Shown: positions 27,606-39,205 of the stretch, one piece after another | How the letters are laid out: every line of letters starts with the position of its first letter | Position numbering within the stretch: position 1 is the stretch's first letter | Source: Periconia sp. R9002 | Taxonomy: Eukaryota; Ascomycota; Dothideomycetes; Pleosporales; Periconiaceae | Length of the DNA: 64,000 nt | Assembly (NCBI GenBank): GCA_023627715.1 | Contig: JAMAHW010000002.1 | Coordinates: 496,001 to 560,000 of the forward strand | Direction: 5' to 3' | Translations under genes and position numbers: made by a program | The notes under the pieces: generated by a model | What the model saw: the letters and a program-made list of their open reading frames with translations, nothing else | Told to the model about the DNA's origin: nothing | The model's database searches: none

Positions 27606-28719
27606 GTCGAATTGTGTGTGAGAGAAACGATAGACAATGACTTGGGTTGTGTTGATCTGTAGTTAAAAGACAGAAGAGAGAAGTTGAATTGCTTGACCGG
27701 AGGCAGGGGGCATTTATATATGGCCTCATGGGAGTGCAAACGCACAGAAATCAGTGAAAGTCAACAATGTGCCTCACTTTGAAGCTAAACAATGAAACAG
27801 TGAAAGTTGAGATCCAGACCTCAGCCTCAGGGATAGGTCACGTAGCACAACCCACCGCCAGGGGCAAACAGTCTGTATAGGTATTATCGATTTAGGTGGA
27901 ATTTAGGGCGTTTGGTTGGTTTTTAGTTCAAATTTTACTGCCAATTAAAAGCTATAGCATACAAACACGCAACTGAGGAAATGAGAAGTATGAGCACAAT
28001 GCCAGTGAATCGTAAAGCGACCACGGTGGTATCACCGCGCATTAACATTAGTGGTTTTCTGTAAGCATGTGACCGGTTCACCTAAAAGGAGTATTATTGT
28101 TTCCAGTTTGCATAGTGTTGGGTATAACCCTGTCATATGATCCGGTCGTTCACTATTTGCGTTTGTTATTTGCTTTTGCTCACTACATTGGGTAGTAGGG
28201 CAGGTCTCAAGTCTTTATAAGAGCTACCTACCTGCATAGGTAGATAGTTAGCCAATTCTCGGAGTTTCCTATCGCAACCTATACATAGTTCTTATGGAAA
28301 ACCTTCTCACTACGTGCTGGATTGGTGTGGATCAGCTGTGTAACAGTGATCATGTTTCAGAAGAATGTGTAAGAGAGGAACCTGAATACGAGATACTTGG
28401 TTTTTATTGGTGGGACCCTTATTATATAATTTCAGTAATTACTATCGAGCGTTTGTTCACTGCTTTAGGCAGCAGGGCAAGAGGGTATATAGATGTCACC
28501 CCCCTCTAGTACGTGGACAGTGCTTGAGGTTCGGTCCTACCATTACCGAAAACCGTGACACGCAAGCTACCGTCTGCCTAGCATCGCGAACTACAACCCC
28601 ACCAAATTCGAACAACGTATAAAACCCCAGCCTCAACACTTTCATGCACTTGCAGACTAACCATCAACCCCGCGCAGTCTCATCATCAAATCCAACTTTC
28701 ACGGCATCATCTTCCAACC
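27606..28719. other. Divergent promoter region between the DAO-like gene and a hypothetical gene
   Basis: 1.1 kb with no convincing gene; a 71-codon frame at 28294-28509 has no recognisable features. AT-rich stretches and a CTACCTACCTGCATAGGTAG palindrome near 28224-28244 are present. Two loosely similar segments (around 28180-28225 and 28455-28495) share a TTCACT...GGGCA...TATA layout. Confidence 0.5.
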
Positions 28720-29463
28720 ATGCCAACCACGCGACAACCCATCGTTACCGAGTTAGCGCGCCTCACTCTCCTCCCGCCAAACACTCTCACCACGCCCTCA
28801 CTGCTCTCGAAACTCGCCAAAGCGAAACGCGCAATGGAAGATTGGACCAAACGGAACTTTGTGTGCCTCGTCCCTTGTAACCAGGACCCCAATGAACCAG
28901 CGACGCTGTACATTCTCGGAGAATGGGCTTCCGTGCGCCAACACCTTTACAACTGGATTCCGTCAGACGAAAACAAAGAGTTGCTCGAGATGTTGAAGGA
29001 CGATATAACAGTAGACTGGCTGTTCCATATCGACGGACCACGCATAGAGATGGGGTTCCCGCTTGACGACTCATCATGGGCGGACCTTCCTTCGGACGTA
29101 TTTTTCAGTATCGATAGATTCATCTTTGATGGGGATAAGTTCTTCGATATGGATAGAGTCTTCCAGAATGTGGAGAATTTAGAGGAGGTTCCAGAATATA
29201 GAGATGTCTGGTATGAGATTTATTCAAAGGCAGTAGAGGCGCAGGAAGAAATAGGGGGCTTTTATGACGGTATTGGTGGAGGGTGGATGGTAGAGCGCTC
29301 AGACTCTGGAGGAAAAGAAATGACTATTTGTGCAAGCTGGAAGGGACAAGAAGGTAGAGATAGATACGAAAAGTGGAGGGAGGTGGTTAAGAAGGAAGTT
29401 CAGGGTTCAGGGGGAATAGTAGGAAAAGAGGAGGGTTTGTGTGTGAAACATTTGCCTGTCTGA
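28720..29463 (+). CDS. Hypothetical acidic protein, 247 residues
   Basis: A single-exon frame with a clear ATG (CAACCATGCC). I do not recognise the family. The sequence has no signal peptide or membrane span, is rich in Asp, Glu and Trp, and is predicted soluble. A region with alternating strands and helices (about residues 45-130 and again 170-230) would fit a duplicated alpha+beta barrel of the ABM/EthD kind, but that is only an impression from pattern. Codon use is similar to its neighbours, and its length and lack of stops argue that it is real. It lies next to oxidases and upstream of an EthD-like gene in the same orientation. Confidence 0.6.
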   Translation: MPTTRQPIVTELARLTLLPPNTLTTPSLLSKLAKAKRAMEDWTKRNFVCLVPCNQDPNEPATLYILGEWASVRQHLYNWIPSDENKELLEMLKDDITVDWLFHIDGPRIEMGFPLDDSSWADLPSDVFFSIDRFIFDGDKFFDMDRVFQNVENLEEVPEYRDVWYEIYSKAVEAQEEIGGFYDGIGGGWMVERSDSGGKEMTICASWKGQEGRDRYEKWREVVKKEVQGSGGIVGKEEGLCVKHLPV

Positions 29464-30203
29464 TACGTGCTTTTGAGCCGTGGAATTAAGCACTCTTTTA
29501 TATGTTATGAGTGCGAGGTATTTGAATGGATGATGGAGAGCGAGATTTGACGAAGACCTCCAGGGTTTCAATGTATGTGCTAGCGGTAACGGTTATTTTG
29601 AACTGTAGTTCAAGTCTCAGAATCAAAGATGCTTCCCAATTTGAAGGAGTACGTACGAAGCTCTTATAACCTCAATGATTATTCAAAAGTCTCGCGCGGC
29701 ATACATGTTAGGTGGGGTCCAGCCGTTTCAAAAGTTCCTCAGCTTCTCACGTCATCTCGTATGGTTTTCGCCCCTCCCTCGACCTCAATCTACCGTTTCT
29801 CTGTTTAACTACCGCTTTCGTACATTAAATGGAAAGATCGAGAATGTAAATTACGCAGGATTATGTTTAAGCTTGAGTTTTTCTGCTTTGAGTATCTGCT
29901 AAGGGACCCGAGTTAGGTGGTAGGGTGGAATCATAGGCTAACAAAGACTCGAGGATGTATCTAATCTCTTGATGGTGTTTTCTCGAAGATTTTCGTATGT
30001 GATTTTGATTTGGAAAAATTGTAAGTTGGTAGATGCGAGGTGGAGTTCCGCCTGGATTCTGCCGCATAGTCGGTCAACGTAGTCAATGCGAATGCGAACG
30101 AAGGTAGAGTGGCGATATCAAGGGCATCCCTCAAGAATATAAAGTCCAATAATTCAAACGTTAAAGTTTTACACTTCCATAATATCCACAGCAAGTTACC
30201 AAG
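29464..30203. other. Intergenic between the 247-residue protein and the EthD-like gene
   Basis: 740 bp with no gene seen. The part just upstream of 30204 should be the EthD-like promoter; a TATAAAG sequence lies near 30138, about 65 bp upstream of the start codon. Confidence 0.5.
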
Positions 30204-30856
30204 ATGAAGCTCACTACTCTCCTCCCCTTTCTTTCCATCGCCGCGGCCGCATCCTGCAGTCCACAACCTCCATCCTACCACAGCATCAACAGCACCATCC
30301 CCAACGTCCCAGGACAATGCTGTTGTTTGACCTACAAAGCGGCTTGCACAATGAACATGGAACGAATGTTCCACGTCAAGCTCTTCTACAACCGCAAGCA
30401 GGGTATTACGCCGGCGGAATTTAATCAGTACTGGGCGAATAAGCATACACAGCTAGTCACAGACTTTCATCTTCGAGTTGGAGTCGTGAAGTACTCACAG
30501 GTATGACAACACATTCTTACCCATTTCCCTAAGAATAAAGAAACTCCCCACCAGACAAGCCATCTTAAACACTGCTTACATGTGTGTTCGTCCAGTACCA
30601 CTCCACCCCCGACTTCCGTGACCTAGCCCGCGTCGAAGGCGCTCCTCCGATCCTGGAATTTGACGGCGCGGCCGAGTTCTGGATGCACGATCTAGCGACC
30701 CTGCAGAGGATGCAGACGGATCCGTTTTACGTTGAGAAGATTCGACCAGACGAGGCGAACTTCATTGACGGGGAGTCGATCAAGCTGATTGTGGGTGTGG
30801 ATTACATTGTGGTGGAGAATCAGAATGCGGTTCTGGAGCATGGGAGGTCGTTCTAA
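30204..30856 (+). CDS. EthD-domain protein with a predicted signal peptide
   Basis: A 185-residue protein; exons are 30204-30500 and 30596-30856 with a 95-bp intron in phase 0. Residues about 50-175 form an EthD-type dimeric alpha+beta barrel (MFHVKLFYNRKQGITPAEF, then a conserved tryptophan and NKH). Fungal members often act in polyketide tailoring (decarboxylation, cyclisation or anthrone oxidation). Upstream in the same frame is a textbook secretory signal (MKLTTLLPFLSIAAAAS) and a short Cys-containing linker, which is unusual for this normally cytosolic family. The alternative is a shorter protein from the methionine at 30351, but the upstream frame is unbroken and signal-like. Function is not known. 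Confidence 0.8.
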
Positions 30857-31723
30857 AGGTTGAGGGTTGGTGGCTTAGTGTCTGATGTGGTGGACATACT
30901 GAGATAGTGGATTTAGACATTGTTGAAAGGTTTGGGCAGTAGACGTTGGTTGAAAATTGTGTGTTTGTTGTTTATATTTTGAAGATATTGGTGATTGTGG
31001 ATAGTTTGGATAATTCATCGTGATGTACGACAGTGCATAATCGGAAGTTTGATAATACCCAATTTTGCGGCATTCTGAGCAGACAGTGCATTATCAGCAT
31101 ACAGTGATCGATGGATGATGATTTACCTGCCTATTCAGGAAGGTTCCCAGATGTCCAATCCCATGGTTGGATGAGCTCTAAGAGATTGATAAGATAATCA
31201 GCCCTCCGTATGAATTATTCGATAGAAAGACGAGTGAATGTATATGAAATGGAAGACTCTTAGCCACGATCAAGTTTATGGTAGCTGTTGAAACAAAAGA
31301 AGTTTTCCTGCGCCGTTGGAGGCCGCAAGCAGTTGAGGGTTTTGAAGTAAAGGGTTGAAGAGACTAGGTCGCTGTTCCTCTCATTTCCATCCGCCAATGT
31401 GCTTCCATGTCGCTATTCGTATTCTGACATAGCTTGTATAAAACCCTTTTTTGTTTGGAAATCCATTTCATTGCAATTTCACCTCGTTACCGATACCATC
31501 TGGGCCTTTTTCACAAACTCTCCGGAGTCCTAATTCCACATGACTCAGTCTGGTCACAATTTCATTCCCATCCCAAACTTTCTCACTAATGCCTCAATTT
31601 CCTTGAGCCAACCTAACATTTCACCTCACTCCCACCGATCTACAGGATGTGTGTACTCCAATAGATTCCCACTTTCGCCAATCCATTGACGAAGTGGAAG
31701 AATACAGAATTTTTTGTAGACTC
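30857..31723. other. Convergent intergenic region
   Basis: 867 bp between two genes that end toward each other. It shows AT-rich 3' flank sequence and no supported coding region. Confidence 0.55.
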
Positions 31724-33355
31724 TCACTTAGCTTCTTGATCAAGATGAATATGATCAAAAGACTCAGCAGCCTTGATGAACTTGTCGATCACTCGTAAAG
31801 CTCTCTGTACTTCTGTGGCTCTTGCAACAGCGCGCAATCCCTTAATTACCTCCTCCAATTGATTGACATTAATTGGAACTCTTAGTAGCGCCCTTTTCAA
31901 TTTGGTTTTCATGAAATTTCGTTTCTCTTCCTGGGTTTTGCGAAGCAAGGCCTGAGCAAAATTGGGCGAAATCGCAGCCTGTTCTTTCCGGTAACGGTTG
32001 GCGAGTTCTGTCGCATCTTTCACCAGGGTGAAGACGTCTTTCTGGACGTTGGCCTTGTGATCGAATCCGACGACATCATCTACCCATCTGCAATATGATA
32101 ACTGCATATCTCCTATCTTATCGAGACAGGGAGTCTCTTCTCACGAAGGACGAGCAGGAACTTCATAGAGCCGGTTTGGAGTTGAACTCGCTGTGATGCG
32201 TAATTTCTCCAAGGGCGCGTAAAGAGACCATTGACTTTCATAACACAGCTCCCGAAGCCCCTGTTCTTCATTTTCTGTGATGGTATCTCGCAAACTCGAA
32301 AGTGACTGAGGATGACGATGTTCTTGGATGGTTACCTCAGAGCGCTATAAAGATGAGTATATTGTTAATTGATGGAACCTCGATAACCTACCCGGGTCAT
32401 TTCATTAAGCAAGTCCAGCCAGCCAATCAAGTTCCGATATTTTCCCAATGTACTTTCTAATTGATGTACGCGTTCTTTTTGAACTTGTATTTCATGAAAC
32501 ATGGTGAGCATGCTCGGCCGAATTCGCAAATTTGGTGAGAGGCTGAGTTCTTGCGCTATAGAAATGAAAGCATGTTAGAAATGAACTTTGACTTGTAGCA
32601 TCCCACATACCTAGAAGACTAGGCTTCTTCATGAAAGACAACGTAATATCCAACTCGACTTCAAGCTCGTCTTCTTTGTTCTCTGGTTCTTTGACTTGTC
32701 TGCTGTCTTCTAGAAATTCCAACCAGTGCACCGTATTGAATGGATTAGCTTTGGGGCCGAAGTTTCGACGGTATTTGCCTAGAAGTTCGATCAATTCAGG
32801 AGTGGGATGGGTGGCTAGCTCTAACTCGCGTGCAACGATTGCTCTCATCACGTCTTTCCCGCCAGACGATAATGTATCACCCCTCCAGAATTTAGGCATG
32901 ATAAAAGCATCACTGGTATTTTCGGACGTGACAGTGACCCGTCTGAGATAGCTAGTAAAGGAAAATTTTGGTTTTTTGGATATGGGCATTTCGGGTTCTG
33001 AATCGATGGTTTGCAGAGGTCTGCTCAAAGAAACGTTGACATTTTGTGTTGGCTTGTCGGGCATTGCTGTGGAGGATTCGTCATTACTAAAGCGCTTCAT
33101 CCAATGCCTTTGAATATTTTGCAGTCTCAACTCTCCAGATTGGAGGCTAGAAAATGCACCATGCCATGTGCGTACGGTGGCAATACTACTTGCCTCGGGG
33201 CTGCAGCAGTACCTACCCCAGTAAAACTTCACGGACGCGACTGAAGTTCCGCTAGGCGGCGTTTCTTGGGAGACCTGTGCCCAGATTTCTGTCTCAAATA
33301 CACCCTTACCGACGAGGATCCGTCGGCTGTCATCGTCAAACTCTGGCTCCGTCAT
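31724..33355 (-). CDS. Hypothetical protein, four exons, 490 residues
   Basis: I do not recognise this family. Four exons (33355-32611, 32555-32392, 32344-32145, 32087-31724) join with introns of 55, 47 and 57 bp, each with GT...AG and correct phase, into a 490-residue protein without stops, which is good evidence that it is real. The N-terminal half (about 1-245) is mixed in composition, with two Lys/Arg-rich patches around residues 85-130. The centre and C-terminus (about 255-490) are strongly helical and coiled-coil-like (EIQVQKERVHQLESTLGKY). There is no signal peptide or membrane span. A nuclear or cytosolic scaffold role would fit but is a guess. Confidence 0.7.
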
Positions 33356-34497
33356 CGTATGTATCTGATACTTGTCGATTGGCGAGAAGGAGGTGGGAGG
33401 AAATGCAGATATTGATTTTTTGGTGGGCGTGGTGTGATAGTAATTAAGTATTCAAAGATAACGGCTAGATCGTGTGAGCAAATGAGAGGGCTTTTACTAC
33501 GATGGCAGCGAAGCAGTCATCAACCTCCAGCACTTGTGTCCATCCTTCTCTCACCTGGGATCAGCATGAATATATTTCACCAAAATTTCATCATTGAAAA
33601 GAGCTTTGCAAATTATTTGCACGCACCGTCTACTCAAGATGTATAGGTGAGCACTCACTTCAGTGGGCTTTCTGAGTTCGTCCTTTGCTTTCAAAGTAAT
33701 TATCCAAAACACCTGTGACATTTTCATTTAAACTGACCCTGTCGGCGGCTTAGAATCTTACAGAAGTAGTAGTTCAACATTTTTCATCCAGTACTTTTAC
33801 CTGTATCTGCTTGGCGGACGCATTGTATCCACCTAACAAGTAAATGTAGCTTGATGAGATTCATGTTATGCTACTTATGGTGTTAAGGGCCAGTGTTGTG
33901 CCGCTTCTGTTCTTTTTCTCCATTGAATCTACATATTTTCTGGCAATTCATATTTCATTTGTCGTGGAGGAGTCTTGTATTAATTTTGCTCGTTTATCGC
34001 GGCATCAAAACCCAACTAACCAAAAATTTCCTGGACCATTTCGATCGTTCGCCACCACTGCGCTGATTCCGTGAGTTGCCCATCGATTCATCGGTCAATC
34101 CATCAATATTTCACTGCATCTTAGTTCTCACATATAGATGTTGAAGCCTTCCAAAAATGACTCTCTGATTCCACAGGGGCTTAGTCATGGGGAGGAAAAT
34201 CGTTATTCGTTCAATTATGTACGTCGATTCATCCATCACCATACCGTACAAGCGTCTCTCGTACATATTCACAATGTCCTCGATGTGAAATGCGTGCGCA
34301 GTGGCGAACGAGTGTCGATTATGCGAGTTGAGACAAAACAGGACCGCACTCATTCCTCTGATGTGAAGGAAAAACAAGTTTGAGAAGAATCCCCAGGTTC
34401 ATTCATTCATCCATTTTTCCAGCCTACAGCCAAGACAGAAACGTCTGACCAAGAAAAGATCCGTTCCCTTCCATTCACATTTTGGGCATGTTTTCGA
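33356..34497. other. Gene-free 1.1 kb between the 490-residue protein and elongin C
   Basis: AT-rich sequence with only short overlapping frames. The left part should hold the promoter of the leftward gene, and the right part the 3' end of the elongin C transcript. Confidence 0.5.
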
Positions 34498-35191
34498 TCA
34501 TACTAAAACATGTTAACAGAGGCCACGATGACACCAACGAATATTCCATAATTTTCCATCTGCCCACCCACGCGTGTCACGGAGAAATTGTTGACTAGTG
34601 ACCGTCGAGAAGTTTGGAACAAAACAAAGAAATCGTGACGTACCATCCAGATAATCCGCCGCAATCAGCAACTCTAGACATAGCTCGGGCTGGATCTCCA
34701 TGTCGGGAACTTCTTTGGATTCGGCGTGCTTTTGGTTATAGTAGAGATACTCGCAGACTTTTTCGAGGACGACGCCGCTGCATTTAACGGGAGTGCATTA
34801 GTGGAGGTTTAGAGGGGGGGAAAGTGGAGAGCGTGGGGGATGAATATGACGGAGGGAGGAAGGGACGTGTGGTAAATGATGGAGTAGAGGCGAAGAAAGG
34901 TTAGTAGAAAAAAAGTACTTTATCGTGGGCAAATCTACGCGGTTCTCCGTAGTTTCTCTGAAGCCGGCTAGTATTTTGGTTAGCACAAAGTACATAATGG
35001 AGAAAAAGGATGTATTTGGCCAAGAACATAACATTCAAGAAAGGGTGTCAAAGAGCAGTAAAAATAAACATACACTGTGGATCTAAAGCCTTCTTGATGG
35101 TCCCAGCGATGCACGCTGCGCTCCGCAGGACTTTGAATTCGAAGCCGTCGTTGCTGACCAGGGTAACGTACTCTGTCGGTGCTTGCGCCAT
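34498..35191 (-). CDS. elc1: Elongin C (Skp1-like BTB/POZ adaptor)
   Basis: Elongin C, the Skp1-fold adaptor that joins Elongin A or SOCS-box proteins to cullin ubiquitin ligases and stimulates RNA polymerase II turnover. Exons are 35191-35074, 34967-34919, 34777-34644 and, most probably, a 5-base last exon 34502-34498, giving 101 residues ending in AADYLDV. Visible family features are MAQAPTEYVTLVSNDGFEF at the start, a GVVLEKVCEYLYY helix and LELLIAADYLD near the end. The first three exons are clear. The last joint is inferred because the family ends right after this helix. Reading on from 34644 without splicing would add an unrelated tail. Introns are long for the window (106, 141 and 141 bp). 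Confidence 0.88.
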
Positions 35192-35659
35192 GTCTAGACG
35201 AATATGACCGCACGAAGAGGTGGAGAATGCAGACTGAAGAAAAGAGTGTGATAAAAGGGTCTGCGCTTGGTAGTATCAGATCAGATCAGATCGTGAAGGT
35301 TGAAGGTGATGACTGGCTTGTGGCGATACGACAATGAAAGGCGCGCGATCACGGGATCACGCGTTCCCCTCTTTGAAGACGTTCCGAGGTCGACATGGAG
35401 AGATAAGCTGAGTAAGCGGGTTTGACCTCATTGCTCGTAAACGAATACAGAGCGAGTTCACTTTCCTGTTCTTCAATTAAGAAAGTCACTCTATTTATGT
35501 TCGCTATGTATTTAGATAATTATAAAATCTCTAAATTTTGACGGCCAAATCTTTCTCGTTTGCTATTCAACGATTTTTTCAAGTTCCGCCTTCGGTGTCG
35601 CAATCCCCCTCTCCACGCAGTTTCCCCCCAAAAAACGCACGCAACGATCACCATCCTCA
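35192..35659. promoter_or_regulatory. Divergent promoter between elongin C and the SDR gene
   Basis: 468 bp separating two diverging start codons. A GATCA-rich run lies at about 35278-35292, and the part nearest 35660 is AT-rich. No specific operator can be assigned. Confidence 0.5.
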
Positions 35660-36633
35660 ATGGCCCTCAAATACGCCCTAATAACAGGCGGAAGCCGCGG
35701 AATCGGTCTTAGCATAGCTCAACTCCTCGCCCGCAACAATTACGCCTGCACGCTGATCTCGCGATCCTCTTCATCCCTCGACTCCGCGCTCTCGTCTCTT
35801 TCTACCCAATCCTCCTCTACACAACCCCACAGCCCCCATGCCGCTCTTCGCGGAGACATCGCATCCTCGGATTTCTGGACACAAGATACCTTCAAAGCTG
35901 TGAAAGAGCGCACGAAGCGATTCGACGTGGTAGTGAATTGCGCGGGCGTCACACAAGCGAAACTCTTCGCGAGGATGGACGAGAGCGAGATTAGGGCGAT
36001 CGTGGATACGAATCTGACGGGGATGATGATTGGGACAAGGTTCCTGCTGCGGAATCGATGGCTACAGTCCTCGTCTAGAAAAGACAAGCGAGAGGGGCAC
36101 GAGGATGAGAGTGCAGGGGAAGAAAGCACACATACACCCGTAATCATCAATATCGCGAGCTTGATGGGCGTGAGTGGTGGTTTTGGCGCCGTTGCGTATG
36201 CAGCGAGTAAAGCTGGGGTGCTGGGGTTTACGAGGGCACTGGCGACGGAAGTGGGTGGAAATGGAGGGGTTAGGGTCAACGCTGTTGTACCTGGATATGT
36301 GGAGACTGATATGACGAGAGGTAAGTGCATGCATTCCGTCCCAGTTTTCCTTGCAAAAGGTTCTAGAGGTCTCATTGCGTCTTGTCGTCATCCCTGCGGC
36401 AGAGCAAAGCCCGCGAGTACAACGCGTAGTATAAGACATAGAACCGAAACTGACCACAAGAACTCCCCTTCGAAAATTCCACAGATCTCAATCACCCTGA
36501 ATTACTCCAAAGGATACCCTTAGGCCGCTTCGCTAAACCCGAAGAAATCGCATCCGCAGCTCTATTTCTCGCTCAGAATGAGTACGCACATAATTGCATA
36601 ATTAATCTTGATGGTGGTATTTCAGCTCTGTGA
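35660..36633 (+). CDS. Short-chain dehydrogenase/reductase (FabG/Oar1-like 3-oxoacyl reductase)
   Basis: Classical SDR of 269 residues, NADP-dependent by motif. Exons are 35660-36320 and 36485-36633 with a 164-bp intron. The cofactor motif TGGSRGIG is at residues 9-16, NCAG near 93, the catalytic Ser in NIASLMG, and the Tyr/Lys pair in YAASK. The C-terminus contains LGRFAKPEEIASAALFL and LDGG, typical of 3-oxoacyl-ACP reductases and quinone/carbonyl reductases. The yeast homologue Oar1 works in mitochondrial type II fatty-acid synthesis. No strong targeting peptide is visible, so carbonyl reduction in the cytosol is also possible. A Ser-rich insert (about residues 33-60) and an acidic insert (about 135-157) lengthen the loops. 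Confidence 0.88.
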
Positions 36634-37111
36634 AGCGAGCGCCCCATACAGAATTCTATTAAACTACTGGGCGGTGCCATCCAGCCAGATTCTCTGACCA
36701 TTCATGCTGCCTGTATGCATGCAACACACGCCAAAAACGTCCCATGCAGGAATGGCGTTGTTTTCAAAAACGGCCCTTAATATTTGTTTTCCCACCTGAC
36801 CCCCCCTGAAACCCAAGAAGCAATGCCATGCTATAATTTCCACCAAAAACCCAAGAAGCAATGCCATGCTATAGTTTCCACCAAAAAGAGATCCCGGGTA
36901 TTTACTGCCTCCCAAAGAGAAGAAGAAGAAAAAGAAAACTCCGAGCTAAGGCTGGCTTCCGAGTGCCTGCCAAAGGATGATGGAGGGGCCCTGCTTCTAT
37001 CTAAGCAGATAGGTAGGGTGATTGGAAGAAGAAGACTCGAGGAACTGTCCATAGATGCAAATGGTGGTGGATCAAAAGCCGATGAAAGATAGACAAAGGC
37101 AGAAGAAGCAA
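36634..37111. other. Convergent intergenic region with a 38-bp direct repeat
   Basis: The SDR gene and UBA2 end toward this stretch. It contains the tandem direct repeat described separately and otherwise shows purine-rich 3' flank sequence. Confidence 0.6.
36811..36886. repeat. Two tandem 38-bp direct repeats
   Basis: Two adjacent 38-bp units, 36811-36848 and 36849-36886, differ by a single A-to-G change (36836 versus 36874). Each carries the core CAAGAAGCAATGCCATGC. They are noncoding and lie between convergent genes; recent tandem duplication is the simple reading. Confidence 0.9.
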
Positions 37112-39205
37112 TCAGTCGTCATCAATGACAATAGCACCGTCGCCCGAGTCCTCTATCTCGATAGGACCATCTTTTTCGTCCGGTATGGCGGCGACCTTGC
37201 CTTTCTTTTTGATCAATTCGTCTTCGAGACCAGCTTCATCGGCTGATCGCTTCAAACTGCCATTGGTGACTAGAGTCATGGTGGCTCCGTTTGTAACCGG
37301 GTGCGCATGACCATTAGTCTCGGGCGCAGCAGCTTTCTTCGACGGAGCTACGGGAATTTCGATTTTCTTTGGCAAGTGAATCGGTTTCTGCTCCTCCTGT
37401 AGCTCCTTTGCAGCAATAGTGAGAACGAGGTTGACCTTTTTGTTCTGTTCAGATTCATCAATGATAGTCAAGAATGTATCATCCTCAAGTCCCAACTCGC
37501 TGAATGTTTTGGAAAGGTTGATGTCCTCGTCTGGGTCATAGAGAATATTGGCCTCCTTATTGATGCTGAATTCTTCGCCGTATCCGAGCTGTGAGCGGAG
37601 GTCTTCTACCAGGTGGTTCAGCGTTGCGCGCTTGACATCAACCTCCACCGTAGTCTGGGCAACACTACAGATAGGACACTCGGGATTCGGCGGTGCCAGA
37701 GGTTCGGTTATAAGGCGTCGCTCGGTACCGTTCGGTGTAAGGAACACCATTTTAGCCTTCGATAGTTCCTCGCGCATAACCTTGAAGGCTTGCAGAACGC
37801 AGATGGATGCCGTCATTGCATTCGTAGTCGCGATCGCAGGGATAATGTTACCGGCCATTTCTGATATTGTAAGTCAAATGTCAATAGCAAGTAATGGGGT
37901 TGAAGACGACGTACGTTTGATATCGAACTTGGATCTTCGATCGATATCGAAAACAATAGACCTGAGATTCGCGCTCGCTGCGACGAAGTCGAGAGTATCT
38001 TCATCATCCTTATCAAATGTCAGTATCGGCGGGGAGTTGCCAGTATCCACATTCGCGCGGATCTCCTCAAGACGATTACTGAGCCGTTGTAAACTGTCCT
38101 TGAAAACCGCGAAGTTTTCCGCGGGTGTCCACTCCACTTGATCTTTCTTTGCGATTGCTGAACCAACGCCAAGCGCTTCGGTGGAGAGTGCATCATAGTC
38201 CAAGGGTACGGGTGGGTTCCTTGTCTTCCACATGTCCTCCATACTTCGCAACCGCTCAATATCCTCCTTGAACACCTTCTCAAATACCAAGCGCGGAAAG
38301 TCCTCAGAGCCCATCGACTCGCGAATGCGCTTCAACGCTTGTGCTTCCTTGCGCAAGTTACTGAGCTCTTCCTCATTGTCCGAGTCCTTACGGTAGTCTA
38401 GCTCGGGTGCGTCGTCTTCGGACGTACCGAATATCTCGGTGAAGAGGTACGATTTTGCCCAAACGATGCAATGGAGCGGTTGTGACGGCGTGCTTCGAAT
38501 AGTGCACACGGGAAACGATTTCGGAGCCTCCTTCGGCGTGCAGTCATAACATTGTGATTTACCCTGTCGCCTCATAAGTTTGATATTTTACGGATAGTGC
38601 AAGGAACGCGCACCTTGCGGATGACCTGCACTTGACCATTAAAGCCAGTCGTGCCACTCTCGATCAGAGGCACATCAGCAGCCAAGCACATCTTATTGAC
38701 ATGTCGCCGCGCATCCAGGTTGTCTAGCGCATTGAAAACGATCTCAAATGTTTGAAACCAGGCTACATTGAATTTGGGGTCTTTGATGTTGTCATGGTAA
38801 GGCTGGATGTTCACGTTGGGATTGAAACGACCCGCGGAGTCTTTTGCAACCTGTACACTCGATTAGCGTACGCAAGAATGGGCCATACCGAGCTGACAGC
38901 GTCGTACCAAAGCTTTCGACTTCTTGATATGCTCGTTGCGAAACAGGAATTGCCGGTTCAGGTTGCTCAGATCGATGGTATCGAGATCAACAATGTGTAT
39001 CTCGCCAAAGCCGGTAAGAACGAGGTTTTTGAGGAGTTCGCAGCCAATTCCACCGGCACCGACCATCAACACACGCGCCTACGGATCTATTAGCTTGCTG
39101 CTGAACGTTGGGCTGGTTGAGGGTGCTAGGTACCTGCTTGATGCGCGTATGAAGATTGCCGCCGAGACTCTGGCGCGCATAGCGATCACGCCCCGCAGTC
39201 GCCAT
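37112..39205 (-). CDS. uba2: SUMO-activating enzyme subunit Uba2
   Basis: Catalytic subunit of the heterodimeric SUMO E1 (Aos1-Uba2), which adenylates SUMO and passes it as a thioester to Ubc9. Exons are 39205-39134, 39078-38908, 38850-38614, 38563-37915 and 37860-37112, giving 625 residues. Features are the nucleotide-binding [13 protein letters not shown], Asp in [16 protein letters not shown], the zinc ligands CxxC (residues 165/168) paired with CPIC further down, the catalytic Cys180 in [10 protein letters not shown], the ubiquitin-fold domain ([15 protein letters not shown] onward) and an acidic C-terminal tail with a KKKGK nuclear-signal-like patch. The true ATG is at 39205 (MATAGRDRY). 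It is divergent from QNG1. Confidence 0.96.
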
